Positions 16,307 to 25,691 are shown, counted from the first letter of the stretch. The stretch: DNA of 64,000 nt from Pseudomonas asgharzadehiana (GCF_019139815.1 NZ_CP077079.1:4712001-4776000); one strand, 5' to 3'. Notes: generated by a model from the sequence alone, not told the origin. Numbers and translations are program-made.

Positions 16307-17518
16307 ATGAAATCAAGCTTCTGGAAATCCGGGCACACCCCGACCCTGTTTGCCGCGTTCCTGTATTTCGACCTGAGCTTCATGGTCTGGTATTTGTTGG
16401 GCCCGCTGGCGGTGCAGATTGCCGCCGACCTGCACCTGACCACCCAGCAACGCGGGCTGATGGTGGCCACTCCGATCCTGGCGGGCGCGGTGCTGCGCTT
16501 TTTGATGGGCATGCTGGCCGACAAGCTGTCGCCCAAGACCGCCGGGATGATGGGTCAGGTCATCGTGATCGTCGCGTTGTTCGGCGCCTGGAAACTGGGG
16601 ATTCACACTTACGAGCAAGCGTTGCTGCTGGGACTGTTCCTCGGCATGGCCGGCGCTTCCTTCGCGGTGGCATTGCCCCTGGCCTCGCAGTGGTACCCGG
16701 CGGAACACCAGGGCAAGGCCATGGGCATTGCCGGTGCCGGTAACTCGGGCACCGTGTTCGCGGCCTTGCTGGCGCCCGTGCTGGCGGCGGCGTTTGGCTG
16801 GAGCAATGTATTCGGTTTCGCACTGATTCCGCTGATCCTGACCCTGATCGTGTTCGCCTGGCTGGCGCAAAATGCGCCTGAGCGCCCTAAAGCGAAATCC
16901 ATGGCTGACTACTTCAAGGCCCTGGGTGACCGCGACAGTTGGTGGTTCATGTTTTTCTACAGCGTAACCTTCGGCGGCTTTATCGGCCTGGCCAGTGCCC
17001 TTCCCGGTTACTTCAACGACCAGTACGGCCTGAGCCCGGTGACCGCAGGCTACTACACCGCCGCCTGCGTGTTCGGTGGCAGCCTGATGCGCCCCCTGGG
17101 CGGTGCCCTGGCCGACCGCTTCGGCGGGATCCGTACCCTGCTCGGCATGTACAGCGTGGCGGCAATCTGCATTGCGGCGGTGGGTTTCAACCTGCCCAGT
17201 TCCTACGCGGCGCTGGCACTTTTCGTCTGCACGATGCTCGGCCTGGGCGCAGGCAACGGCGCGGTATTCCAATTGGTGCCACAGCGTTTCCGGCGTGAAA
17301 TCGGCGTAATGACCGGCCTGATCGGCATGGCCGGCGGCATCGGCGGCTTCGCCCTCGCCGCCGGGATGGGCGCCATCAAGCAAAGCACCGGCAGCTATCA
17401 ATTGGCCCTGTGGTTGTTCGCCAGCCTGGGCGTGCTGGCCTGGTTCGGCCTGCATGGCGTCAAGCGTCGCTGGAGAACCACCTGGGGCTCGGCGGCCGTG
17501 ACTGCTGCGCGCGTCTGA
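16307..17518 (+). CDS. nasA: Nitrate/nitrite transporter, MFS NarK/NasA type
   Basis: A 403-residue inner-membrane carrier of the NNP family that takes up nitrate for assimilation. It has 12 hydrophobic segments. The first is LFAAFLYFDLSFMVWYLLGP, typical of NarK proteins, and glycine-rich nitrate-signature segments occur at AGASFAVALPLASQWYP with GIAGAGNSG and at GMAGGIGGFALAAGMG. ATG 16307 is preceded by TTGAGGTGCG. The gene overlaps the kinase start by one base (TGATG), so they are translated together. Expression is expected to need sigma-54, NtrC-type activation and NasT antitermination. Confidence 0.93.
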   Translation: MKSSFWKSGHTPTLFAAFLYFDLSFMVWYLLGPLAVQIAADLHLTTQQRGLMVATPILAGAVLRFLMGMLADKLSPKTAGMMGQVIVIVALFGAWKLGIHTYEQALLLGLFLGMAGASFAVALPLASQWYPAEHQGKAMGIAGAGNSGTVFAALLAPVLAAAFGWSNVFGFALIPLILTLIVFAWLAQNAPERPKAKSMADYFKALGDRDSWWFMFFYSVTFGGFIGLASALPGYFNDQYGLSPVTAGYYTAACVFGGSLMRPLGGALADRFGGIRTLLGMYSVAAICIAAVGFNLPSSYAALALFVCTMLGLGAGNGAVFQLVPQRFRREIGVMTGLIGMAGGIGGFALAAGMGAIKQSTGSYQLALWLFASLGVLAWFGLHGVKRRWRTTWGSAAVTAARV

Positions 17519-19188
17519 TGAGCCTGCAACTGAGCGTCGCCCAGGCCAGCGCCATCGGCCCCCGGGCAGAAAACCAGGACGCGCTGCGGGTGGTCACGCC
17601 CGTGGCGGAACTGGCCGCAAGCAAAGGTTACCTGTGCGCCATGGCCGACGGTGTCAGCCAATGCGCCGACGGTGGCCTGGCTGCCCGCTCGACCTTACAG
17701 GCCCTGGCCATGGACTACTACGCCACGCCGCAAACCTGGGGCGTGGCACAGGCACTGGAACGCTTGCTGCTGGCGCAAAACCGCTGGCTGCAGGCCAATG
17801 GCGGTGGCCAGCCGTTGCTGACCACGCTCAGCGCCCTGGTATTTCGCGGGCAACGTTTCACCCTGGCGCATGTGGGCGATTGTCGGGCGTATCGCTGGCT
17901 AGACGGCGAGTTGCAGCGCATCAGCGAAGATCACGTGTGGGAGCAGCCGGGCATGCAGCATGTGCTCAAGCGTGCGCTTGGCCTGGATCAACACCTGGTG
18001 CTGGATTTTCTCGACGGCCAATTGCGTGAGGGCGAATGCTTCCTGCTGCTCAGCGATGGCGTTTGGGCCACCCTGGGCGATCACAGCATCCGCGCGATCC
18101 TGCGCGAGCAGACTGACCTGGACCTGGCGGTAAACACGCTGGTCAACGCGGCGCACCTGGCCGGTAGCCAGGACAATGCAAGCGCCCTGCTGGTGCGCAT
18201 CGATACCCTCGGCGAAGCCACGCTGGGCGATGCCCTGGTGCACTTGCAGCAGTGGCCCGTGCCGCCGACCTTGAAACCCGGCCAACACTTCGAGGGCTGG
18301 CAGGTAGACGCCCTGCTGGCGCAAAGCCGCCAGTCATTGTTATACCGAGTACGCGATGCCCAGCAGCAACCCTGGCTCCTGAAAACCCTGCCGCTGAACC
18401 GCGACAACGACAGCGACGCCGGCCAGGCCCTGCTCGCGGAAGAATGGTTCTTGCGACGCGTGGCCGGTCGGGCGTTTCCCGAAGTTCATGCGGCCAGCGC
18501 GCGTCAGCATTTGTATTACGTGATGCGCGAATATCGGGGACAGACCCTCGCCGAACTTTTCCAGCGCCAGGGCCCGTTACCCCTGGCGCAGTGGCAGTGC
18601 GTGGCAGAGCGCTTGCTGCGAGCGGTGGGCATGTTGCATCGCCGCCAGATCCTGCACCGCGACATCAAGCCGGAAAACCTGCTGCTGGGAGACGACGGTG
18701 AGTTGCGTGTGCTGGATTTTGGGCTGGCATATTGCCCGGGCCTTTCAGAGGATCAAGCCCATGCGCTGCCCGGGACCCCAAGCTTTATCGCACCCGAGGC
18801 CTTCAATGGCGAGCGTCCTACGCCTCAGCAGGATTTATACAGTGTTGGCGTCACGCTGTATTACCTGCTGACCGGGCACTACCCCTACGGCGAAATCGAA
18901 GCCTTCCAGCGGCCCAGGTTCACTCAGCCGTTCAGCGCCAGCCGCTATCGCCCCGACCTGCCGGACTGGCTACCGCTCAGCCTGGAGCGAGCCGTGGCGG
19001 CACAACCTGCACAACGCTACGAAACCGCCGAAGAATGGTTGCTGGTGCTGGAGCAAGCCGATCGACGCGAGCTGAGCATTCGCCCCAGGCCACTGCTGGA
19101 GCGCGAACCGTTGAAGGTCTGGCGAACCCTGGCGCTGCTGTCGCTGCTGATCAACCTGATACTGCTGTATTCACTCTTTCATAGCTGA
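17518..19188 (+). CDS. PP2C phosphatase-Ser/Thr kinase fusion with C-terminal anchor
   Basis: A 556-residue bifunctional signalling protein. Residues about 1-240 are a PP2C-type phosphatase with RAENQDA, MADGVSQCADGG, HVGDCRAYRW, LLLSDGVW and SQDNASALL metal motifs. Residues about 260-530 are a Hanks-type kinase with LLKTL (ATP lysine), HRDIKPENLLL, DFGLA and GTPSFIAPEAF. It ends in one hydrophobic segment (TLALLSLLINLILLYSLFH) that would anchor it in the inner membrane. In Pseudomonas this gene sits between nasA and nirB. Here cobA follows after 24 nt. The phosphorylation targets are not known; control of nitrate uptake is a guess from position. Confidence 0.92.
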   Translation: MSLQLSVAQASAIGPRAENQDALRVVTPVAELAASKGYLCAMADGVSQCADGGLAARSTLQALAMDYYATPQTWGVAQALERLLLAQNRWLQANGGGQPLLTTLSALVFRGQRFTLAHVGDCRAYRWLDGELQRISEDHVWEQPGMQHVLKRALGLDQHLVLDFLDGQLREGECFLLLSDGVWATLGDHSIRAILREQTDLDLAVNTLVNAAHLAGSQDNASALLVRIDTLGEATLGDALVHLQQWPVPPTLKPGQHFEGWQVDALLAQSRQSLLYRVRDAQQQPWLLKTLPLNRDNDSDAGQALLAEEWFLRRVAGRAFPEVHAASARQHLYYVMREYRGQTLAELFQRQGPLPLAQWQCVAERLLRAVGMLHRRQILHRDIKPENLLLGDDGELRVLDFGLAYCPGLSEDQAHALPGTPSFIAPEAFNGERPTPQQDLYSVGVTLYYLLTGHYPYGEIEAFQRPRFTQPFSASRYRPDLPDWLPLSLERAVAAQPAQRYETAEEWLLVLEQADRRELSIRPRPLLEREPLKVWRTLALLSLLINLILLYSLFHS

Positions 19189-19212
19189 ATTCATCTACAC
19201 GAGGGAACCCTC

Positions 19213-19956
19213 ATGAATGCAAAAGTCTGGCTGGTGGGCGCTGGCCCCGGCGACCCGGAGTTGTTGACCCTCAAGGCGGTACGGGCAATGAACGAAGCCG
19301 ATGTGGTGTTGATCGATGACCTGGTCAACCCAGTGGTACTGCAGCACTGCACCGGGGCGCGGGTAGTTACTGTGGGTAAACGTGGCGGCTGCCGCTCAAC
19401 CCCGCAGGACTTTATCCACCGCCTGATACTCCGTTACGCACGCCAGGGCAAGTGTGTGGTGCGGCTTAAGGGCGGCGACCCGTGCATCTTCGGGCGCGGA
19501 GGCGAAGAAGCCATGTGGCTGCGCGAGCGCGGCGTCGAAGTGGAGCTGGTCAACGGGATTACCGCCGGGTTGGCGGGCGCGACCAACTGCGCCATTCCAC
19601 TGACATTGCGTGGTGTCAGCCGCGGCGTGACCCTGGTTACGGCGCACACTCAGGACGACAGCCAACTCAATTGGCGTGCCTTGGCTGAAGGCGGCACAAC
19701 GCTGGTGATTTATATGGGCGTGGCCAAGCTGGAAGAGATCCGTCAGCAGTTGCTGGAAGGCGGGATGGCCGCGGATATGCCTGTCGCGATGATAGAAAAT
19801 GCGTCGCTGCCCCAGCAGCGCGAATGCCGCAGCGATCTATCGAGAATGCAGGAAGATGCACACGAATTTGCCTTGAAGAGCCCGGCCATCCTGGTGATAG
19901 GCCGTGTCGCCGCCGCCGAACAGGCGGCTTATGTCGCAACTGCGATAAGTGCCTGA
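19213..19956 (+). CDS. cobA: Uroporphyrinogen-III C-methyltransferase (SUMT)
   Basis: Adds two methyl groups from S-adenosylmethionine to uroporphyrinogen III, giving precorrin-2 for siroheme (nitrite and sulfite reductases) or cobalamin. The 247 residues show VWLVGAGPGDPELLTLKAVR, VRLKGGDPCIFGRGGEE, VNGITAGLAGATNCAIPLT and the MENASLPQQ-like region (MIENASLPQQRECRSDL). It lacks the CysG dehydrogenase/chelatase half, as expected for the nas-linked copy. Start supported by CACGAGGGAAC. In the usual layout it ends the nirBD-nasC operon to supply siroheme to NirB, but those genes are missing here. Confidence 0.95.
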   Translation: MNAKVWLVGAGPGDPELLTLKAVRAMNEADVVLIDDLVNPVVLQHCTGARVVTVGKRGGCRSTPQDFIHRLILRYARQGKCVVRLKGGDPCIFGRGGEEAMWLRERGVEVELVNGITAGLAGATNCAIPLTLRGVSRGVTLVTAHTQDDSQLNWRALAEGGTTLVIYMGVAKLEEIRQQLLEGGMAADMPVAMIENASLPQQRECRSDLSRMQEDAHEFALKSPAILVIGRVAAAEQAAYVATAISA

Positions 19957-19970
19957 GACAAATTTCACGC

Positions 19971-20002
19971 AAAAAAAACCCGGCCGGAGCCGGGTTTTTT
20001 TC
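19971..20002. terminator. Bidirectional terminator between cobA and oprF
   Basis: Stem AACCCGGC / GCCGGGTT with loop CGGA, flanked by A8 and T7, so it can stop both convergent transcripts. Confidence 0.92.
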
Positions 20003-20015
20003 TACATCTCAGTGA

Positions 20016-20996
20016 TTACTGAGCGGTAGCTTCAACCGACGCTTCTACGCGACGGTTAACAGCACGACCAGCTTCAGTTGCGTTGTCGGCAACTGGGCGG
20101 GATTCGCCGTAACCTACAGCAGTTACACGGCTAGGAGCCACGCCGTCTTTAACCAGGACTTGCTTAACAGCGTCAGCACGACGCTGGGACAGCTTCTGGT
20201 TGTAAGCGTCTGGACCTACGGAGTCAGTGTGACCAGCAACTTCTACGTTGGTAGCTGGGTACTGAGCCATGAAGTCGGCCAGGTTTTTCACGTCGCCGTA
20301 GCTGTTAGGCTTAACAACGGCCTTGTCGAAGTCGAACTTAACGTCCAGCTCAACACGAACAACCTGAGCAACTGGAGCTTCTGGCTCTGGAGTTGGCTCT
20401 GGAGCTGGTGCTGGGGTAGGAGCTGGAGCAGCTGCGCCAGCGTTACCGCCGAAGTTCACGCCCAGGCCGACCAGTGCGGAGTAGTCCCACTTGCCGTTGT
20501 CCAGACCGTAGTCAGCTTCAACACCGGCACGAGCGTACAGGTTGTTGGTGAAGTAGTACTTCACACCGGTACCAACGGTAGCGAAAGTGGTCTGGTCGCG
20601 ACCGCTGTGGCCGTCAGCCAGTACGTTGGTACGGCTCTGGTGACCGAAACCGCCTTCTACGTATGGACGCAGGCTGTCTACGCCAGCTTGACCGAAGTGA
20701 TATTGGGCAACGAGGCTGCCGGTATCACCTTTGATCTTCTGGTTGCCAGTACCGTCGTTCGAACGGGTGTGGTTGGTCTTGTCGTAGGACAGGTTCAAGG
20801 ACAGGTCGTCGGTCAGGAAGTAACCGATGCGAGCGCCAGGGTTGAAGCCGTCTTCGATGTGCTTGACGCTATCGTTGTACTGCTTCTTGTAGAACAGCTC
20901 GCCTTCAACTGCGCCTTGGCCTTGTGCCAGAACGCCGAAAGAAGTAGCGGCAATAAGAGAACCAATGGCCAAGCCCAAGGTGTTTTTCAGTTTCAT
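20016..20996 (-). CDS. oprF: Major outer-membrane porin and structural protein OprF
   Basis: An outer-membrane protein of 326 residues. Signal peptide KNTLGLAIGSLIAATSFGVLA, an eight-stranded OmpA-type barrel (about 25-180), a Pro/Ala hinge (APAPTPAPAPEPTPEPEAP), then an OmpA-like peptidoglycan-binding domain with VEVAGHTDSVGPDAYNQKLS and VTAVGYGESRPVADN. It links outer membrane and cell wall and acts as a slow nonspecific porin. It lies 107 bp downstream of sigX on the same strand, the conserved order in which SigX drives much of oprF expression. Codon use is strongly biased, fitting high expression. Confidence 0.98.
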   Translation of the reverse strand: MKLKNTLGLAIGSLIAATSFGVLAQGQGAVEGELFYKKQYNDSVKHIEDGFNPGARIGYFLTDDLSLNLSYDKTNHTRSNDGTGNQKIKGDTGSLVAQYHFGQAGVDSLRPYVEGGFGHQSRTNVLADGHSGRDQTTFATVGTGVKYYFTNNLYARAGVEADYGLDNGKWDYSALVGLGVNFGGNAGAAAPAPTPAPAPEPTPEPEAPVAQVVRVELDVKFDFDKAVVKPNSYGDVKNLADFMAQYPATNVEVAGHTDSVGPDAYNQKLSQRRADAVKQVLVKDGVAPSRVTAVGYGESRPVADNATEAGRAVNRRVEASVEATAQ

Positions 20997-21103
20997 CCGT
21001 TAAATCCCCATCTGGTGATTGTAAAGCAGTCCCACAAACCGGGGGACAACTCGGCGACAAGTCTAACAGAACTTGCCTACACGTAAGAGATATTTGCCAC
21101 GCA

Positions 21104-21694
21104 CTAAGTTTCAGTCTCGCCCGCAAATTTCTCACGTAATTTATCTAGAGCACGCTTGTAACGCATTTTTGTAGCACTCAAACCCATGTGCATGATGTCA
21201 GCGATTTCCTGGAATTCCAGCTCTGCGACAAAACGTAGCACCAGAATTTCCCGGTCAATCGGGTTCACATACACCAACCAGCGATCAAGTCCGCCCTTCT
21301 CCTCGGGTGCCGGCGCCTTTTCTTCAGACGCCTCCTCAAGGGGGTCAAGACTCAACGCGTCCATCAAGCGACGCTTTCGCCGTTCCTTGCGATACTGCGT
21401 GATGCACTCGTTGTACGTGATGCTGTATAGCCAGGTCTTGAACTTCGATTTGCCCTCGAAGTTCTTCAGGCCGTACAACACCTTGAGCATCACTTCCTGA
21501 CAGACATCATCCGCATCTCTATCGTTCCCTAAATACCTTGAACAAACGTTGAACAGAGTGCGTTGATATCTGCGCATCAATTCTTCGTACGCGCGAGTTA
21601 CGTGAAACAGCTCCGTGTGTGCGCGCGCGACCAACTCCTCATCAGAGAGCTCACGGGGGTCATAGCGCGTGGACAGCGTTTGGGCTTTATTCAA
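21104..21694 (-). CDS. sigX: ECF sigma factor SigX
   Basis: An extracytoplasmic-function sigma factor of 196 residues. Region 2 reads FNVCSRYLGNDRDADDVCQE with KFKTWLYSITYNECITQYRK. Region 4 is LRFVAELEFQEIADIMHMGL with SATKMRYKRALDKLRE. It controls oprF, membrane fatty acid composition and envelope stress genes in Pseudomonas. No anti-sigma gene is adjacent, which is normal for sigX. The MscS-like channel gene cmpX lies upstream on the same strand and has been linked to SigX activity. The start at 21694 gives the usual length. Confidence 0.96.
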   Translation of the reverse strand: MNKAQTLSTRYDPRELSDEELVARAHTELFHVTRAYEELMRRYQRTLFNVCSRYLGNDRDADDVCQEVMLKVLYGLKNFEGKSKFKTWLYSITYNECITQYRKERRKRRLMDALSLDPLEEASEEKAPAPEEKGGLDRWLVYVNPIDREILVLRFVAELEFQEIADIMHMGLSATKMRYKRALDKLREKFAGETET

Positions 21695-21781
21695 AACAAG
21701 TCGTGCCGACAGTCAGGTCAATGTCCGCTACAGCCCGGTCAGCCGGGTTTGCGGCGGCGTACATTAGCAGGGTTTGCCGGA

Positions 21782-22606
21782 TTAGCGGCTATTGACCTGC
21801 TGCTCCAGGAGAATCCGATTGGACAACGACACCAGGTCGCCGTCGTCGGTCAGCACCGTCGTCTTGACTGTACCGATCTCCTCGATTTGCCCTTCGACCT
21901 CGCCCACACGTACGTGTTGCCCCACCTGATACAACTCACGCACATAGATTCCAGCCAGGATCTGACCGGCAATTTCCCGACTTCCCAAGCCCATGGCCAG
22001 CGCAACAGCCAGACCAACGGTAATCAAAACGATCACGATCACGTGGTTCAGCAGGTCAGTCTTGACTTCCAATTGGCTGATCGCGACCGAAATACTGATG
22101 ATGATCACCAGCCCTTGGGCGATTCGCCCCAGGCCGGCGGCATAGTCCAGCCCAACGCCTTCGGCGGCGCCGCGCACCAGCCCATTGGCCAGTTGCGCCA
22201 GCAGAACGCCTACCAGCAGCACCAGCGCGCCGCCGAAAACCTTCGGCAAATACAGCGCCAGCATGTCGAGCGTAGCTGAAACTCGCTCGAGTCCAAGGGA
22301 TTGAGCGGCAGAAACCAGGAAAATCAGCAGCACAAACCAATAAACGATCTTGCCGATCAATGTGGAGATCGGCACTTGCAACCCGGCGCGCCCCAGCAGC
22401 TTGGTCAGGCCGGTACCCGCCATCAGGCGGTCAAGGCCTAGTTTCGCAAGCAACTTCGATAGCAGGGTGTCGAGCAGCTTGGCCACGACAAAGCCCAGCA
22501 ATACCAGCACCAACGCACCAAACAGGTTGGGAATGAAGTTCGCCACCTTGGTCCACAATGCGGTCATCGCGGTGACCAGGCTCTGGGTCCAGAGATCAAG
22601 TTCCAT
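21782..22606 (-). CDS. cmpX: CmpX, MscS-type mechanosensitive channel
   Basis: An inner-membrane protein of 274 residues. It has several membrane helices (NLFGALVLVLLGFVVAKLLD, IVYWFVLLIFLVSAAQSLGL, VFGGALVLLVGVLLAQLANG, HVIVIVLITVGLAVALAMGL), followed by the MscS beta domain (GSREIAGQILAGIYVRELYQ, then GEVEGQIEEIGTVKTTVLTD). It likely releases solutes on membrane tension and affects SigX signalling. ATG 22606 lies two bases after the crfX stop, so the genes are translationally linked. The TTG at 22612 is rejected. Confidence 0.93.
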   Translation of the reverse strand: MELDLWTQSLVTAMTALWTKVANFIPNLFGALVLVLLGFVVAKLLDTLLSKLLAKLGLDRLMAGTGLTKLLGRAGLQVPISTLIGKIVYWFVLLIFLVSAAQSLGLERVSATLDMLALYLPKVFGGALVLLVGVLLAQLANGLVRGAAEGVGLDYAAGLGRIAQGLVIIISISVAISQLEVKTDLLNHVIVIVLITVGLAVALAMGLGSREIAGQILAGIYVRELYQVGQHVRVGEVEGQIEEIGTVKTTVLTDDGDLVSLSNRILLEQQVNSR

Positions 22607-22608
22607 AT

Positions 22609-22854
22609 TCAATCAGCCTTATCAGCAGTGCGAGCAAGAGGTTTATGACGGGAAACCGGTGATACGTGGGCCGAACCGTTGTTCAGGGCCATCATCAACG
22701 CAGGCAGCCAGCGACCGAGCAGACCGAACAGATCACCCGCCCCCACCTGCCGGTTGGCGGTTTTCAACACGCGGCCAAGGCAAGCATCGTCGTCGCGGTT
22801 GGACGGCGAGGCATTGAGCATGTCACGCAAAGACTGTTCGAACGGATCGTGCAT
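22609..22854 (-). CDS. crfX: CrfX protein
   Basis: An 81-residue cytosolic protein of unknown mechanism, recognised by MHDPFEQSLRDMLNASPS and the context cmaX-crfX-cmpX-sigX-oprF. The middle has GDLFGLLGRWLPALMMALN, an amphipathic or weakly hydrophobic stretch, and the tail is basic. In P. aeruginosa crfX belongs to the cell-wall-stress set around cmpX and SigX. No domain points to a catalytic role. The start is preceded by CGAGAGGTCTTTT. Confidence 0.9.
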   Translation of the reverse strand: MHDPFEQSLRDMLNASPSNRDDDACLGRVLKTANRQVGAGDLFGLLGRWLPALMMALNNGSAHVSPVSRHKPLARTADKAD

Positions 22855-22900
22855 AAAAGACCTCTCGCAAGTGTTTTAAAAGACGAGGGTAAAATTCGTC

Positions 22901-22916
22901 GGGTCACATGAGACCC
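22901..22916 (-). terminator. Small hairpin between cmaX and crfX
   Basis: GGGTC/GACCC around a six-base loop, followed on the minus strand by CGACGAATTTT. The T run is short and displaced, so this may be a weak terminator or only a spacer. The crfX-cmpX unit probably has its own promoter between here and 22942, but I could not fix its boxes. Confidence 0.3.
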
Positions 22917-22941
22917 TTCCTACGTTCAGGTCATATTCAGC

Positions 22942-23937
22942 TCAAACCCAGCGTAATCGTCGAAATAGCCACCATTGTCCCAGGGCGACCGACACCATCA
23001 ACAGGCAAGCAACCATGAATCCATAAGGACTCGTCGATAACGGTATGCCGCCCACATTGATCCCCAGCAAGCCGGTCAAAAAACTCATCGGCAGGAAAAT
23101 TCCGGTGATGATCCCGAAGCGGTACATGGTGCGATTCATGCGCACGCTCAAGCGCCGGTCTTCGGCCTCAAGCACAAGCCCCACGCGCTCTCGGGTCAGT
23201 TCGAGCTCCTCGAGGTAACGCGTCAGGCTGTTGTTCAATTCGTTCCAGTAGTCGGCATCGTCGTCACAAAACCATGGCAACTTGATGCGTGTGAGCTGGG
23301 CAAAAATATCCCGTTGCGGCGCCAGGAAACGCTTGAGCCCGGCCGCGCGCCGACGGATCTGCAAAATGCTGCCGTGCTCCGGCGTATACCGTTCGTCGGT
23401 ATCGAGTTTTTCTTCCTCGGTATCCACGACTTCCGACAGGTCCGTGACCAGATCCTGCACTTTATTGGTCAGGTACTGCGCCATATAAAGGATGAGTTCA
23501 GACGCGGTTTTGGGGCCTTTGCCGTCCGCCAGCTCCACCAGTAGCTCATCGGTGGCGCGCAGCGGGCGCAAGCGCAGGGAGATCACGCGGCTGGCGGCAG
23601 CGAAAATGCGCACCGAGACCATGTCTTCCGGCTCGGCCCCTGGGTTGAGGTTAACCCCGCGCAGAAACAACAGCAGTTCGGCCTCCGGCAACGGCAACAA
23701 GCGCGGGCGGGTGTTTTCCTCCAGCAAAAGGTCGCAGGCGAACTCGCTCAGCCCACTGGATTTGCGCAGCCAGGTCTGGGTTTGGGGGTGGCTGCGATCC
23801 CAGTGCAACCACAGGCTTTCCTGGGGCTGCAGTTGCAGGTCGTCGAGCTCAGTCCGGGCAATCGAACGCGCACCGCCTTTACCGTCCAGCACCAGGGCAT
23901 GCACCAGCCCCCATTGCGCGTTTTCTTCCTCGAACAT
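22942..23937 (-). CDS. cmaX: CmaX, CorA-family divalent cation transporter
   Basis: A 331-residue member of the CorA superfamily, ZntB-like by layout: a long cytosolic N-terminal domain with a helical section (TELDDLQLQPQESLWLHWD at the start, EELELTRERVGLVLEAEDRR before the membrane) and two C-terminal helices. The pore signature is GLLGINVGGIP, a GIN variant of GMN, followed by GFMVACLLMVSVALGQWWLF. This variant occurs in ZntB and CmaX proteins and suggests Zn or Mg transport. ATG 23937 with AGGGGTGAGG upstream is preferred over GTG 23943. Confidence 0.92.
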   Translation of the reverse strand: MFEEENAQWGLVHALVLDGKGGARSIARTELDDLQLQPQESLWLHWDRSHPQTQTWLRKSSGLSEFACDLLLEENTRPRLLPLPEAELLLFLRGVNLNPGAEPEDMVSVRIFAAASRVISLRLRPLRATDELLVELADGKGPKTASELILYMAQYLTNKVQDLVTDLSEVVDTEEEKLDTDERYTPEHGSILQIRRRAAGLKRFLAPQRDIFAQLTRIKLPWFCDDDADYWNELNNSLTRYLEELELTRERVGLVLEAEDRRLSVRMNRTMYRFGIITGIFLPMSFLTGLLGINVGGIPLSTSPYGFMVACLLMVSVALGQWWLFRRLRWV

Positions 23938-23962
23938 CCTCACCCCTGTCGGCTATCGCTGT

Positions 23963-24454
23963 TTATTCAGGCATTTTCAGCGGGCTTGGCGAGACGATCA
24001 CACCGTTATTGTCGGCGTAGATGTACTCGCCCGGGCGGAACGTCACACCCGCAAAGGTGACCACCACGTTCAGGTCGCCAATACCGCGCTTGTCGGTCTT
24101 CATTGGATGGCTGGCCAGGGCCTGCACACCCAGATCGGTCTGGGCAATGACATCGACATCACGGATGCAACCGTAGATCACCAGGCCTTCCCAGCCATTT
24201 TTCGCGGCTTTTTCGGCGATCATGTCGCCCAGCAACGCGCGGCGCAGAGAACCACCACCGTCGACTACCAATACCTTGCCGGCACCCGGCTGGTCAGCTT
24301 GTTCCTTGACCAGCGAGTTATCTTCGAAGCACTTGATGGTGACAATTTCACCACCAAAGGAATCACGGCCGCCGAAATTGCTGAACATCGGCTCGACCAC
24401 CTGCACCAGTTCCGGGTAGGCGTCGCACAGGTCTGGGGTCACGTAATGGTTCAT
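23963..24454 (-). CDS. rraA: RraA-like regulator of RNase E activity
   Basis: A 163-residue trimeric-fold protein of the RraA family, which in E. coli binds RNase E and inhibits it; some relatives are oxaloacetate decarboxylase or HMG/CHA aldolases. Motifs: [40 protein letters not shown], and [20 protein letters not shown] containing the G-x-x-RD core that aldolase relatives also use. ATG 24454 with AGGAATTT upstream gives the normal length. A 50-residue upstream extension is open but rejected. Confidence 0.9.
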   Translation of the reverse strand: MNHYVTPDLCDAYPELVQVVEPMFSNFGGRDSFGGEIVTIKCFEDNSLVKEQADQPGAGKVLVVDGGGSLRRALLGDMIAEKAAKNGWEGLVIYGCIRDVDVIAQTDLGVQALASHPMKTDKRGIGDLNVVVTFAGVTFRPGEYIYADNNGVIVSPSPLKMPE

Positions 24455-24641
24455 TGAAAAATTCCTTTCTGCCAAAGAAGTGTCTTTCGAAAGAGGCGCC
24501 AGCGAGGCCGGCGCGCAACATCCCACCCGCTTCACCGCAACGCAATAGCGGCGAAGCGACTGAATATGACCAGAAGCGTTTAACGCGTCATATCTTAGCC
24601 GCAACCTTGCAGGAGCGAAACGCCCATGGCAGAGCCCTGCA

Positions 24642-25631
24642 TCAGACCGGCGCCAAAGCCTCGGCCGGCGCCGCGAATAAAGGTGTGAGCGGGTCTTTCA
24701 ACCAGCGCTCGACCAACGGCCACACTTCGACCTGGGCGGCTTTACTGACCAGCATCTCCACGTGGCCGAAATCTCCGCTAAAACCCTGCTGGCGCCCCAG
24801 GCACAGGTACTGGCGATGCTCGGCGCCGACCTGCTCGAACAGCTTGCGACAAGCCCAGTCCGGGTCCTGTTGGTCGCCCACGGCACTGACTGCCAGCAGC
24901 GGCACATCGACGTCCGCCAGGCCCTTCCACCAGTCACGCTCGCGGTCGCCGAACCGCCCGAACAGGCCGTTCCAGCGCATGGCCTCGATCATCACCCCGG
25001 CCGGTTCATCCTCGGGGCCCCGTTTGAATCGCGGGCCGGACAGTTGGGCAAGACGCTTGAGAATGAAACGGCCGCCCCACTCCACCGGTGGAATTTTCAA
25101 CGGCCAGTGGGTACGGCTCACCTGACAGCCGAACAACGCCACCGACGCCACCGCCGGCGCCCCCAGAAACTGCCCACCAAGGGCGGCCGCCAGGGTAATA
25201 CCGCCAAGGGAGTGGCCGATCCAGTGCGGAATCTGCGCGCTTTGCTCACGCACAAACGCACCGATGGCCGGTAAATCGTAACGCGCGTAATCGGCGATAC
25301 GATTTTTGACGTAGTCGTGGTTGCGTTTGGACAGGCCATGACCGCGCATTTCCGGGATCCACACATCAAACCCCTGCCGCGCCAGGTAGGCGCCCAGGCC
25401 GATGCCCTTAGGCGAGTACCAGAAGCGCCGATTGGAAAAACTGCCATGCAACAAAATAACCGGGGTGCCGCGGGTTTGCGCGACATCGGCCAGGCCCAAC
25501 CGGGTAACCGCCAGCTCGACGGTGCCGTCGGGGCTGTTACCGGGTTTGAGGCGGTACACGTCTTCACTCAAGTCGCCACGACGTTCAGCGCTGATCAAGG
25601 CGACAGGAAACAAATTGCTGCTGCTTTGCAT
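24642..25631 (-). CDS. Alpha/beta hydrolase (esterase-like)
   Basis: A 329-residue cytosolic alpha/beta hydrolase. It shows [15 protein letters not shown] (oxyanion region), [15 protein letters not shown], and the nucleophile elbow [16 protein letters not shown] with serine in GHSLGG. A late Asp ([18 protein letters not shown]) and His (FGHVEML) complete a plausible triad. No signal peptide is present. It lies between ppsA and rraA in the order seen at PA1770-1772. The natural substrate is unknown. Start ATG 25631 is taken, though a frame five codons longer is open. Confidence 0.85.
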   Translation of the reverse strand: MQSSSNLFPVALISAERRGDLSEDVYRLKPGNSPDGTVELAVTRLGLADVAQTRGTPVILLHGSFSNRRFWYSPKGIGLGAYLARQGFDVWIPEMRGHGLSKRNHDYVKNRIADYARYDLPAIGAFVREQSAQIPHWIGHSLGGITLAAALGGQFLGAPAVASVALFGCQVSRTHWPLKIPPVEWGGRFILKRLAQLSGPRFKRGPEDEPAGVMIEAMRWNGLFGRFGDRERDWWKGLADVDVPLLAVSAVGDQQDPDWACRKLFEQVGAEHRQYLCLGRQQGFSGDFGHVEMLVSKAAQVEVWPLVERWLKDPLTPLFAAPAEALAPV

Positions 25632-25691
25632 AATGCTCTTGCACAAAAAAGGGCGGCGTCCGCAAGGATTCCCGCCCTGTACAGATAAGAA

